A stretch of 64,000 bases of DNA from Elysia crispata (lineage: Eukaryota; Mollusca; Gastropoda; Plakobranchidae), in the NCBI GenBank assembly GCA_033675545.1, contig JAWDGP010000505.1, forward strand, positions 26,001 to 90,000. Direction: 5' to 3'. How positions within the stretch are numbered: the first letter of the stretch is position 1; every line of letters begins with the position of its first letter. The position numbers and the translations under genes were made by a program. The notes under the pieces are model-generated. The model saw nothing but the letters and a program-made list of their open reading frames with translations. It was not told the DNA's origin and searched no databases. Below, piece after piece: positions 1 through 9,525 of this stretch.

Positions 1-1130
1 CTTAAAATAATGGATTAACAATTTTTTTTTAATTGTTCTGTAGCTGCAGCGATCTCTGAGACTAGTCAGAGAAATGAGAGCTCTAGGATTGATATAGCCT
101 GATGGCACACTAACCGCCAGGGCAATTCCTCTCTCACAAGAGAAAGGCTTCGAGACACGACTCGCGTGGTAAGTACATCAATACTACAAAAAAAAAACAT
201 AGTCAAGTTAGAGATTTCACAGAAACTAAGAAGGCCTTGGGGCTTATCTGGAAGTAAATGAAAGCTCTCGAGCTGATAAACAAACACTTCATCGTTCATG
301 TGCATAATTTTCTCTTTTCTCAAGGTTATAAGAAACCTATGTGAAATAAGAGATATGCAACTTTGCTTTCCATCCAGTCAAAATTATGAGGCCATTTTTT
401 TTTTCTTTAGAATTTTCAATGACGATAGACCTCTTGACATGGTTGGGTAGCAGTTTGTTAACGTTTATCCATGAGGTGCAAAGAAGGTGCTTGTAATCCA
501 GGCTTCGCTAACTGCCATCAAGCTAAGAGGGAAACAACTTGCGTGGCTTTCTTTAAAATACGCGCCCATTAGGAAGCTGGGAAGTGCAAGAAGCAAAGCA
601 GCCACAAAAAAGGGAGCAAGACAAGATATTTTAATTGGGAAGAATTTATCTTTAGGCACACAGTCGTGTACGGCTACAACAGAGGTGAGTATGATCCTTT
701 AACAGGATTCGAGTTTCACTCAACAACTCTCCAGCAAGTGTAGACTTACCAACCAACCTATATTGTACGAGAAAGGAAATAGTTGCAAAGGAAGAAGACC
801 AATTGAGAAGTGACAAGTACAGTACTGACCACAATGGGATATAGTGGACAATATGGAGTCAGATCCAAGATCTGGACTTTGCATACAACCTGGCGCTACT
901 ATCCCAATCCCAGAAACAAGAACAACCTAAGACCGATAAAATGGAAGTTGAACGGATGGGAAACATGGTAGGCAGCACAGACAGCAAACTAGAAGGTACA
1001 AAATTTCATTAATAGATGCTTAAATAAAATCTTTGGCATAAAACGGACGGACAGGGTCACCAAGGACAAACTCTGGAGCAGAAGTAGACAAAAACTGGTT
1101 GGGAAAAACTCAAGCATCACAAACACCCTG
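1..1130 (+). repeat. Partial exon-bearing repeat unit (914-bp family, extended form)
   Basis: This opens at the window edge with the same sequence that starts each unit of the tandem array at 9.5-15.5 kb. It follows the long final unit of that array (about 14,390-15,480) closely, including the tail that begins near 900 and is missing from the inner units. An exon-like block lies at 44-168, between a T-rich tract ending in TAG and the donor GTAAGT. A second short exon-like block lies just before the donor GTGAGTATG near 685. The first block is a decayed copy of the in-phase exons at 5,181-5,827: the Trp codon has become TAG and the frame shifts afterwards. The open frames here are not convincing genes. 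Confidence 0.75.
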
Positions 1131-1145
1131 CCCATTTTATTTGTT

Positions 1146-1312
1146 CATTTTCATTACCGTAGGCATTTTGTTTGGATATTTTCTATTTTGACTATTAGGC
1201 ATTTTCATTACCGTAGGCATTTTGTTTGGATATTTTCTATTTTGACTATTAGGCATTTTCATTACCGTAGGCATTTTGTTTGGATCATTTCTATTCTGAC
1301 TATTAGGCATTT
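1146..1312. repeat. 54-bp tandem repeat, 3 copies
   Basis: Three head-to-tail copies of a 54-bp unit; the motif ATTACCGTAGGCATTTTG recurs at 1,153, 1,207 and 1,261. The third copy is slightly diverged and grades into T-rich DNA. Confidence 0.85.
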
Positions 1313-1904
1313 TTATTGGACATTTGTTTAGTTCTTAGTATCTTCTGTTCTGACCATTTTATTAGTATCTTCTATTTAGTATTCTGGCCATTTTGTTTAG
1401 TATCTGATATTAGTATAATATCCGCACTTTATCTCGAGTATCTGCTTGGCGCTTATCATTCTGACCATTTGTTAGTACCTTTATTGCCTGATTGCTTGTC
1501 GATCATCTTTGTATTTTTTTATATTTTATTCTTTGAGAATTGCTTCCATTCATTGTTTATTGAGTATTCGTGGAATAAACATACTATAGGTGGTAACTTT
1601 AACTTCTTCTCTTTTGTGTTCTTCTTTGTCTGGAGTGTAGCTATTCTATTCTTGTCAAGTCTCGACACCCACTCGTATTAGTTAGGGAACAGTGGCCTTA
1701 GTACTCCACTGATACTCAAGGACCCAAGAGTGTGAACTCTGTAGTATTGCACGGCTGCTAGGCACGCTACCATAACCAGTTAGGGCCTGCAATTACTTAG
1801 AGTAGGAAGAAGCACTGAGCTTCTATAGGTAACTAGACTAGTGGGTCCTATTACAGTAGTGACTAAGTAAGTTAAGGGAATATCCACCCAGCTAGGTAGG
1901 GTTA
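1313..1904. other. T-rich non-coding stretch
   Basis: A 121-codon open frame (1,316-1,681) is rich in Phe, Leu, Ser and Ile, as expected of T-rich DNA. It has no recognisable domain and no splice or promoter context. I see no gene here. Confidence 0.6.
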
Positions 1905-3400
1905 CACGTATGCAATAGAGAGACTGGGGACATAATGATCTTGACCTATGCAGTAGAGAGACTGGGGACAAAAAGATCTTGACCTATGCAGTAGACAGAC
2001 TTGAGACATAATGATCTTGATCTGTGCAGTAGAGAGACTGGAGACAATGATCTTGATCTGTGCAGTAGAGAGACTGGAGACATAATGATCTTGACCCATG
2101 CAGTAGAAAGACTGGTGACATAATGATCTTGGCATGTGCAATACAGAGCCTCGAGATTAAATGATCTTGACATGTGTAGTAGAGAGACTTGGGACATAAT
2201 GATTTTGACATGTGTAGTAGAGAGACTGGGGACAAAATGATCTTGACCTGTGCAATAGAGAGACTGGGGACATAATGATCTTGACCTGTGCAATAGAGAG
2301 ACTGGGGACATAATGATCTTGACCTATGCAGTAGACAGACTTGGGACATAGAGATCTTGACCTATGCAGTAGAGAGACTGGAGACATAATGATCTTGACC
2401 TATGCAGTAGAGAGACTGGGGACATAATGATCTTGACCTGTGCAGTAGAGAGACTGGGGACATAATGATCTTGACCTATGCAGTAGAGAGACTGGGGACA
2501 TAATGATCTTGGCATGTGCAATACAGAGACTCGAGATTAAATGATCTTGACCTGTATAGTAGAGAGACTTAGGACATAATGATCTTGACCTATGCAATGG
2601 AGAGACTGGGGACATAATGATCTTGACCTATGCAATAGAGAGACTGGGGACATAATGATCTTGACCTATGCAGTAGAACACTGGGGACATAATGATCTTG
2701 ACCTATGCAATAGAGAGACTGGGGACATAATGATCTTGACCTATGCAATAGAGAGACTGGGGACATAATGATCTTGACCTATGCAGTAGAGAGACTGGGG
2801 ACAAAAAGATCTTGACCTATGCAGTAGACAGACTTGAGACATAATGATCTTGATCTGTGCAGTAGAGAGACTGGAGACATAATGATCTTGACCTGTTACA
2901 TAGAGAGACCGAGGACATAATGATCTTGACCTATGCAGTAGACAGACTTGGGACATAAAGATCTTGACCTATGCAGTAGAGACTGGAGACATAATGATCT
3001 TGACCTATGCAGTAGAGAGACTGGGGACATAATGATCTTGACCTGTGCAGTAGAGAGACTGGGGACATAATGATCTTGACCTATGCAGTAGAGAGACTGG
3101 GGACATAATGATCTTGGCATGTGCAATACAGAGACTCGAGATTAAATGATCTTGACCTGTATAGTAGAGAGACTTAGGACATAATGATCTTGACTTATGC
3201 AGTAGAGAGACTGCGGACATAATGATCTTGGCATGTGCAATACAGAGATTCGAGATTAATGATCTTGACATGTATAGTAGAGAGACTTGGGACATAATGA
3301 TCTTGACCTATGCAGTAGAGGGACTGGGGACATAATGATTTTGGCATGTGTAGTAGAGAGACTGGGGCCGGATATATTGATCTTGACCTGTGCTAAAGAC
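1905..3400. repeat. 38-bp minisatellite A, about 39 copies
   Basis: Head-to-tail copies of a 38-bp unit built around ATGATCTTGACCTATGCAGT and AGAGAGACTGGGGACATA. Since 38 is not a multiple of three and the minus strand of the unit has no stop, all three minus frames stay open for long stretches. That explains the overlapping repetitive open frames on that strand. Variants such as CTTGGCATGTGCAATACAGA recur in the same order, which suggests block duplication within the array. Confidence 0.95.
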
Positions 3401-4195
3401 AAATTAAAAATTATGATTTTTTTTTAAAAGAGACAAGGAAATAAAAGTGTTGATCTGTGCTGTGGACAAGTTTGATGTGTCTAATAAAGTGATATGAAGT
3501 AGAGAAGCTTAGGAGATTGAAAAAAATATTGATCTGTGTTGAAGAGAGGATATGGAGATAAAAATAATGATCTGTGTTGTTGAGAGGGTAGGGGGATAAG
3601 AATAATGATTTATATTGTAGAGAGGGTAGGGAGATAAGAGTAATGATTTATATTGTAGAGAGGGTATGGAGATAAAAAAAAAAGGATCTGCGTTGTAGAG
3701 AGGTTAGGGAGATAAGAATAATGATCCGAGTTGTAGAGAAGGTAGGGAGATAAGAATAATGATTTATATTGTAGAGAGGGTAGGGAGATAAGAATAATGA
3801 TTTCTATTGTAGAGAGGGTATGGAGATAAAAAAAAGGATCTGCGTTGTAGAGAGGGTAGGGAGATAAGAATAATGATCCGAGTTGTAGAGAGGGTAGGAA
3901 GATAAGAATAATGATTCCAGTTGTAGAGAGGGTAGGGAGATAAGAATAATGATTTATATTGTAGAGAGGGTAGGGAGATAAGAATAATGATTTCTATTGT
4001 AGAGAGGGTATGGAGATAAAAAAAAAAGGATCTGCGTTGTAGAGAGGGTAGGGAGATAAGAATAATGATCCGAGTTGTAGAGAGGGTAGGAAGATAAGAA
4101 TAATGATTCCAGTTGTAGAGAGGGTAGGGAGATAAGAATAATGATTTATATTGTAGAGAGGGTAGGGAGATAAGAATAATGATCCGAGTTGTAGT
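3401..4195. repeat. 38-bp minisatellite B, related to A, with higher-order blocks
   Basis: Tandem units of about 38 bp built on TGTAGAGAGGGTAGGGAGAT and AAGAATAATGATTTATAT. Unit length and the positions of the GTAGAGAG and AATGATnT blocks match minisatellite A, so the two probably share an ancestor. The variant GGATCTGCGTTG recurs near 3,688, 3,837 and 4,028, that is about 4 and 5 units apart, showing higher-order amplification. Confidence 0.9.
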
Positions 4196-5130
4196 GAGGC
4201 TAAGCCGATCGGTATTTTATCTGTATTTAACACATTTCTCAGTAGCATACTTGTTCTGACACAAAGAGGATCTGGACTCAACACTCACCAACATTTTAGT
4301 CTGTGTTGACAGATGGATGAAAGACGAGTAGATTGTTTTATGAGGGAAAGCTGGTTGTTTAATAAGATTATTCTAGCAACTCTGCAGATTCGAGCTTATC
4401 AATTTAACGCCTCTTTGCAGGTGAAGAATCTGACCGCTCAGTATCTTTTAAGTCTAACCTAGAGAATAAATTACTTTTAGTCCTGAGCTCTCTGTTTGAT
4501 TATGTGTAGGAGAGTACCCCCAATATAACTTTCACTCCATTTATACTCTAAATTAAAAAAAAAAGCTGCCTAAATTGTTTTGGTCATGTGCAAAAAAAAA
4601 TTGGTGTGTATTATTTTTTTCTTAAATTAAAAATGGACTGGTTTTAAGTACTTTAACTTTGACTCTTCTTAAAATAACATACAAAACCTATCTTATTTAT
4701 AGCTCCACCTCCAGCGCCTTTTGTGTTTCTCAATTTCTTCTTTTGTTGTTTTTTTTCCCTTCCTCACCTCCCATTTATCTCATTATGATATTTTCCTCTA
4801 TCTTCAATAATTCACATTCATCTTCTTCTTCACTGCTTTCTTCTCTTTCCTCTTGTCATTATCATGTTTTCCATTAGCCCTGTCTTCCCGCCCAGTTTCC
4901 TCTTTCACATCCATACACACACACACATACACACATACATACATACACATACACACACACACTTCACCTTTACTTTAAGCCTCGTATCGTTTCTTTTTAT
5001 TTCTGTCCTTTACTTTCTCTTTCACTTTCTCTAATTTTTCTTTCTATTTCTCTCAATCAATTGCTTAGTATTCAATTTTTTCACTTGTTTTATTTCCTAT
5101 CTATCTTTTCTTTCCCTCTTAACAAGACAT
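4196..5130. other. Non-coding, T-rich, with a CA/TA microsatellite
   Basis: AT- and pyrimidine-rich DNA with no supported gene. A compound (CA)n/(TACA)n microsatellite lies at about 4,913-4,962. The 72-codon frame at 4,659-4,877 is low-complexity Ser/Leu/Phe and is rejected. The last bases lead into the exon-bearing repeat. Confidence 0.6.
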
Positions 5131-5180
5131 GCTCTTGAAATAATGGATTAACAATTGTGTTTTTATTAATTGTTCTGTAG

Positions 5181-5279
5181 GTAAAACGCTCGATCAGAGA
5201 AATGCTTTCCCTCGGCTTAGTGTGGCCGGACGGAAGTTTAACTCTGCCACGGGAGAGGCTTAGAGATACGACACGCGTG
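5181..5279 (+). CDS. Exon copy A of an unrecognised host gene (99 bp)
   Basis: A 99-bp block, exactly 33 codons, preceded by a T-rich tract ending in TTCTGTAG and followed by the donor GTAAGTACATC. It reads without a stop as VKRSIREMLSLGLVWPDG and then SLTLPRERLRDTTRV. Compared with copy C it lacks 18 bp, an in-frame loss of six codons. The phase-0 ends, strong splice signals and frame conservation among copies A, B and C support real coding. I do not recognise the protein family. The copies could be alternative or mutually exclusive exons, or recent duplicates of which only one is used. Confidence 0.5.
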
Positions 5280-5318
5280 GTAAGTACATCAATACAACAA
5301 AAAAAAAAAAAAAAACAG

Positions 5319-5429
5319 AGACTAATACGAGAAATGAAATCTTTAGGATTGATATGCCCAGACGGCACACTGACGCCCAGGACAGAAGCCTCTCTCTCGC
5401 GAGAGAGGCTGAGGGACTTCACTCGCGTG
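5319..5429 (+). CDS. Exon copy B (111 bp), diverged, with an odd acceptor
   Basis: A 111-bp block of 37 codons, open throughout, encoding RLIREMKSLGLICPDGTLTP and then RTEASLSRERLRDFTRV, followed by GTAAGTACATC. It aligns residue for residue with copy C but differs at many positions, so it is an older duplicate. Only about 40 bp separate it from copy A. Its acceptor CAG is preceded by a long A-run in place of a pyrimidine tract, so splicing into it may be weak or absent. Function is unknown. Confidence 0.4.
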
Positions 5430-5584
5430 GTAAGTACATCAATACTACAAAAAAAAAACATAGTCAAGTTAGAGGTTTCACAGAAACAAAAAAAGATAAT
5501 AAAGAAATGTGTTGTTCATGTAAAACTATTTGCTGGAAAAGATTTTATAAAAAAAAAAAAAAATTTGCACGACTTAACGGTTGT

Positions 5585-6075
5585 TTTTTTTCTTAGCACA
5601 GCAAATATCTACAATATCTACTTTCAAATGACTTCTCATTTTCTTCTGAGGCCCTTCCGCCTTCTTGAAATAATGGATTAACAATTGTTCTTTTTTTTAA
5701 TGTTCTGTAGGTAAAACGCTCGATCAGAGAAATGCTTTCCCTCGGCTTAGTGTGGCCGGACGGAAGTTTAACGCCCAGGGCAGAAGCCTCTCTGCCACGG
5801 GAGAGGCTTAGAGATACGACACGCGTGGTAAGTACATCAATACAAAAAAAAAAAAAAAAAACATAGTCAAGTAAGAGGTTTCACAGAAACAAAACAAGAT
5901 AATACAGAAATGTGTTGTTCATGTAAAACTATTTGCTGGAATAGATTTTATATTAAAAAAAAAAAAAAATTCGCACGACTTAACGTTTTTTGTTTTTTTT
6001 TCTTAGCACAGCAAATATCTACAATATCTACTTTCAAATGACTTCTCATTTTCTTCTGAGGCCCTTCCGCCTTTT
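5585..6075. repeat. Duplicated intron segment flanking exon copy C
   Basis: An ~80-bp stretch beginning TTTTCTTAGCACAGCAAAT and ending CTGAGGCCCTTCCGCCTT occurs at about 5,585-5,664 and again at 5,996-6,075, on either side of exon copy C. It marks the edges of a local tandem duplication. After the first copy comes another exon unit; after the second the sequence runs straight into a long TTC/TCC microsatellite. Confidence 0.85.
5711..5827 (+). CDS. Exon copy C (117 bp), the fullest in-phase copy
   Basis: A 117-bp block, 39 codons, with acceptor TTCTGTAG and donor GTAAGTACATC. It encodes VKRSIREMLSLGLVWPDG, then SLTPRAEASLPRERLRDTTRV. It is identical to copy A apart from the six codons missing there. 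It ends in phase 0, which fits the phase-0 start of the next exon at 8,061. A mariner transposon and a microsatellite block lie in the intron between. The joined peptide would be basic and Arg-rich; the family is not recognised. Confidence 0.5.
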
Positions 6076-6345
6076 TCTTCTTCTTCTTCTTCTTCTTCTT
6101 CTTCTTCTCCTCCTCCTCCTCCTCCTCCTCCTCCTCCTCCTCCTCCTCCTCCTCCTCCTCCTTCTTCTTCTTCTTCTTCTTCTTCTTCTTCTTCTTCTTC
6201 TACTACTACTACTACTTCTCCTTCTTCTCCTCTTTCTCCTCCTCCTGCTTTTCCTCGTCCTCGTCCTCCTCCTCCTTTTCCTTCTCCTCTTTCTTTTTGT
6301 TTTTCTTCTTCTTCTCCTCCTCCTCCTCTTCATCATCTTCTTTTT
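6071..6345. repeat. TTC/TCC polypyrimidine microsatellite
   Basis: About 270 bp of (TTC)n and (TCC)n with minor TAC and irregular interruptions, pyrimidine-only on the + strand over long runs. It produces the poly-Leu frame on + and the poly-Arg frame on -, neither of which is a gene. Such mirror-symmetric polypurine/polypyrimidine DNA can form triplexes. Confidence 0.95.
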
Positions 6346-6410
6346 TTTTAGACCTCTCTTCCTTGTCTTTTCTTCATTTATGTTTATGATAATATTAATT
6401 TTATTTGTAA

Positions 6411-6441
6411 TCGTTGTTGTTGTTGTTGTTGGTATTATTAC

Positions 6442-6484
<43 letters not shown>

Positions 6485-6578
6485 TATTATTATTATTGTT
6501 ATTATGATTATTAATATTATTATTATTTTCAGTAGCAGAAGAAGTAGCAATAGTAGTACTATTAGTTGCAGCAGCATC

Positions 6579-6612
<34 letters not shown>
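6411..6612. repeat. TTG/TTA and AGT trinucleotide microsatellites
   Basis: (GTT)n is followed by (ATT)n to about 6,530, then (AGT)n from about 6,580. It is a continuation of the microsatellite zone just upstream of the mariner element. Confidence 0.9.
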
Positions 6613-6639
6613 CGAAGGCAGGCTGATAATTAAGTTCCG

Positions 6640-7975
6640 TTTGCTAATAACTAGGTCAATTTTCGTCACATCGACCTAAAATTTCATACATATACTCCCG
6701 AACCATTTTTCTAGACTTAACTATAACAACAAGTTTGTGTGACGTCATTCGTGCTCATAATGCAGTGACGCGCAACACATGATGTGGTAGCCATGTTTAT
6801 GAGACAATGGCGACTTCCAATGACCTTCTCATCAAACAGCGCTCTGTTATCGAGTTTTTGGCAGCTGAGGGATGTTCTGCTGCAAACATTCATGCAAGAA
6901 TGAAGACAGTTTATGGTGAAATGTGCATTTCAGACTGTGCAGTTCGCAAATGGGTGAGAATTTGTAAAGGGGAAGACCCCAGAGAGACAATTCTGCGTGA
7001 TCGAAAGCGTTCGGGTAGGCCCCTTTCCGCATCGGACACGGCTCATCGAGAGAAAGTTGACTGCATGATTAGAGCTAATCGAAGGGTCAAACAAAAGGAA
7101 ATTGCAGATGAAGTAGGCATTTTGAAAGAACGAGTGCACCATATCGCCACAACTGTACTGGGTTACCGAAAAGTCTCTGCCCGTTGGGTCCCAAGACAGC
7201 TCACTGTAGAGATGAAAGCGCAGAGAAAGGATATGTGTACTCAACTCTTAGAGCGTTACAATGCAGAAGGAGAAGCATTTCTGCAACGCATTGTGACTGG
7301 AGACGAATCCTGGGTCCACCACTACGATCCAGAATGTAAAGCCCAATCGATGGAGTATAGGCACAAAACTTCTCCAAGTCCAAGGAAGTTCAAGGTTGTT
7401 GCCTCTGCAAGAAAGGTCTTGTTCACCGTTTTCTGGGACATGGAGGGAGTGGTCCACATGGAATTTCTGGAGCAAGGGCAAACTGTGAACTCTGAGCGAT
7501 ATATTTCAACACTCCGAGCTCTCAAACTCCGACTCAGACGTATTCGGCGTGATAAGGACTCAATCCTGCAACACGACAATGCGCGCCCGCACACCAGTCG
7601 CCAAACTTAGGACGCCTTAAGGCAGCTGGAACTTACGACCCTACCTCACCCTGCATACAGCCCCGATCTTGCCCCCTCTGACTATTATTTGTTTCCCCAA
7701 CTCATGAAGTACCTGAAGGGCCATCACTATGACAATGATGAGGAAGTTATTGCAGATGTTCGCAGATGGTGCCGTGGACAGCCGTCTGAATTCTTCGCTG
7801 ACGGCGTGAGCCAACTAGTGAAACGTTGGAGGCGGTGTGTTGATCGCGACGGTGACTACATCGAAAAATAGAGTGCTAAGTATGTAGCTGAGATATTAAG
7901 CTTTCGTTTGACTCTTTTTGTTCATATTTCAGATGCTTATATACTTCTTTGCCCTGACTTACTATTTGCTAAATT
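6640..7975 (+). mobile_element. Mariner transposon (DD34D), nearly intact
   Basis: About 1.33 kb, the usual mariner length, holding one transposase frame. Candidate imperfect terminal inverted repeats are TTTGCTAATAACTAGGTCA at about 6,640-6,658 and the reverse complement of the stretch ending GACTTACTATTTGCTAA at about 7,954-7,973, matching at roughly 13 of 16 core positions. The exact ends and the TA target duplication are uncertain. The element sits in the presumed intron between exons 5,711-5,827 and 8,061-8,118, in the same orientation as those exons. Confidence 0.75.
6807..7871 (+). pseudogene. Mariner transposase with one in-frame stop
   Basis: Cut-and-paste transposase of the Tc1/mariner superfamily, acting on the element's own ends. 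The frame starts MATSNDLLIKQRSVIEFLAA and spans about 354 codons, the family's normal length. The N-terminal ~110 residues hold paired helix-turn-helix segments. The catalytic triad is visible: first Asp in VTGDESWVHHYDPE, second in LQHDNARPHT, third in HPAYSPDLAPSDYYLF. Exactly 34 residues lie between the second and third Asp, which defines mariner. The linker motif is WVPRQLT. A single TAG at 7,608-7,610, shortly after the second Asp, cuts the product to 267 residues and removes the third Asp. No other break is seen, so the loss may be recent. Other family copies could still mobilise it. Confidence 0.93.
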
Positions 7976-8060
7976 AATGTTGTCATGTTCCACTCTTTGG
8001 TACTTTAGTTAAACAGGTTATTTATGTTTGTTGGGTTTTTTTTGTGTGTGTGTTCTGCAG

Positions 8061-8118
8061 AATTACGCAGGTTTGACCGTTCCCCAGAAAAGGAGGCGCC
8101 GGAGGAGGGCCACAGATG
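8061..8118 (+). CDS. Candidate downstream exon of the host gene (Arg-rich)
   Basis: A 58-bp block between a pyrimidine/GT-rich tract ending TTCTGCAG and the donor GTAAGGATTT. Read in phase 0, matching the end of exon copy C, it encodes NYAGLTVPQKRRRRRRATD and leaves phase 1. The run of six arginines looks like a nuclear-localisation or basic cleavage signal; this is inference. GC content is higher than in the surrounding intron. No following exon could be identified in the window, and the gene is not recognised. Confidence 0.45.
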
Positions 8119-8309
8119 GTAAGGATTTTTCTTAAATTCTATTGAGCCAAGAATTGTTTACTTTACCTTTCTGATAAAACCCTTCCACACTTTCTTATCT
8201 CCGCATCCTATTCCATATGGTTTCACCCACTCTTACTTCATCAATACTATGTTTTATTATTCTCTCAACTCAAGCACTCCTAAGAACAAAAATTCACCTT
8301 CGGATTAAA

Positions 8310-8995
8310 CCGATGTGTTGTGTTGATCAGACCAGTTTGGTGAGGCTATAAAGTGTTTTAGTACCCGTTGAAAATCAATGGATCAAGTTGATCTGACCAG
8401 TTCCCAGTTTGGTGGTGCTATAAATTGTTTTAGTACCTGACGAAAATCAATGGATCAAGTCTATCTGACCAGTTCCCAGTTTGGTGGTGCTATAAAGTGT
8501 TTTAGTACCCGTTGAAAATCAATGGATCAAGTTGATCTGACCAGTTCCCAGTTTGGTGGTGCTATGAAGGGTCTTAGTTCTCGTTCAAAGTCAATGTATG
8601 AAGTTGATCTGACCAGTGCCAAGTTTGGTGGTGCTATAAAGTGTTTTACCCCGTTGAAAATCAATGGATCAAGCTAATCTGATCATGTGCCAAGTTTGGT
8701 GGTCCTATAAAGTGTTTTATTACCCGTTGAAAATCAATGGATCAAGCTGATCTGACCAGTTTGGTGGTGCTATGAAGGGTCCGAGTTCTCGTTCAAAGCC
8801 AGTGTATGAAGTTGATCTGACCAGATCCCTATTTGGTGGTGCTATGAAGGGTCCTAAAATATGTTGAAAATCAATGGATCAAGTTGATCTGTCCAGATCC
8901 CTATTTGGTGGTGCTACGAAGGGTCCTATAATATGTTGAAAATCAATGGGAAAAGTTCACCTACCCAGTGCCCAGTTTCGTGGTGCTGTTTCATG
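8310..8995. repeat. 72-bp tandem repeat, about 9 copies
   Basis: Unit built on GATCTGACCAGTTCCCAGTT, TGGTGGTGCTATAAAGTG and GTTGAAAATCAATGGATCAA. Spacing is 72 bp between early copies (8,371, 8,443, 8,515). Later copies are shorter or diverged. Confidence 0.92.
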
Positions 8996-9074
8996 CTCTA
9001 AAATAAATAACCGGCAGTTACTTCTATTCTAATTTTGCTTTATTTTGTGTGGGGCAATATGGCAGGTCTTGATG

Positions 9075-9525
9075 ATTTTGTTTCATGGGTCATTTTGGAT
9101 AGAATAGACGAAATGTTTTGCTGGTTTTGTTTCATACGTCGTAGTATGTAGAATAGGCAAAATATTTTTGATGGTTTTGTTTCAGATGTCATCGTAATTA
9201 AAATAGACAAAAGAGTTTGACAGTTTTGATTTAGAATCATGGTTAAAGTAGACAAAATAGTTTGATGGGTTTGTTTCATACGTCATAGTACGTAGAATAG
9301 ACAAACAGTTTGATGGTTTTGTTTCAGATGCCATCGTGGATAAAACGTATAAAATTGTTTTAAAACTAAAAAAAAAAGTGCATGGGGATGAAGAAAACTA
9401 TATGTGGTTTCAGATAGCATATATTGAAAGGAAAAATGATATAAGTGGATGGTTTTGTTTCAAATGTCATCGTGGTTAAAATAGACAAATGAGTTTAATG
9501 GGTTTTGTTTCAAATGTCATCAACT
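9075..9525. repeat. ~50-bp tandem repeat around TGGTTTTGTTTCA
   Basis: Units of 45-50 bp carrying TGGTTTTGTTTCA and a variant of ATCGTGGTTAAAATAGACAA, at about 9,122, 9,172, 9,222, 9,265, 9,313 and again near 9,450-9,510. The last copy runs directly into the 914-bp array. Confidence 0.85.

Noticed and set aside
1902-3295. Overlapping minus frames rich in Ser-Leu-His-Arg repeats
   Set aside because: Produced by the stop-free 38-bp minisatellite in all three frames.
1905-3400. CRISPR-like regular repeats
   Set aside because: Units are directly adjacent with no unique spacers, and the DNA is eukaryotic.
5990-6626. Leu-rich + frame (174 codons) and the poly-Arg minus frame
   Set aside because: TTC/TCC/TTA microsatellite translation.
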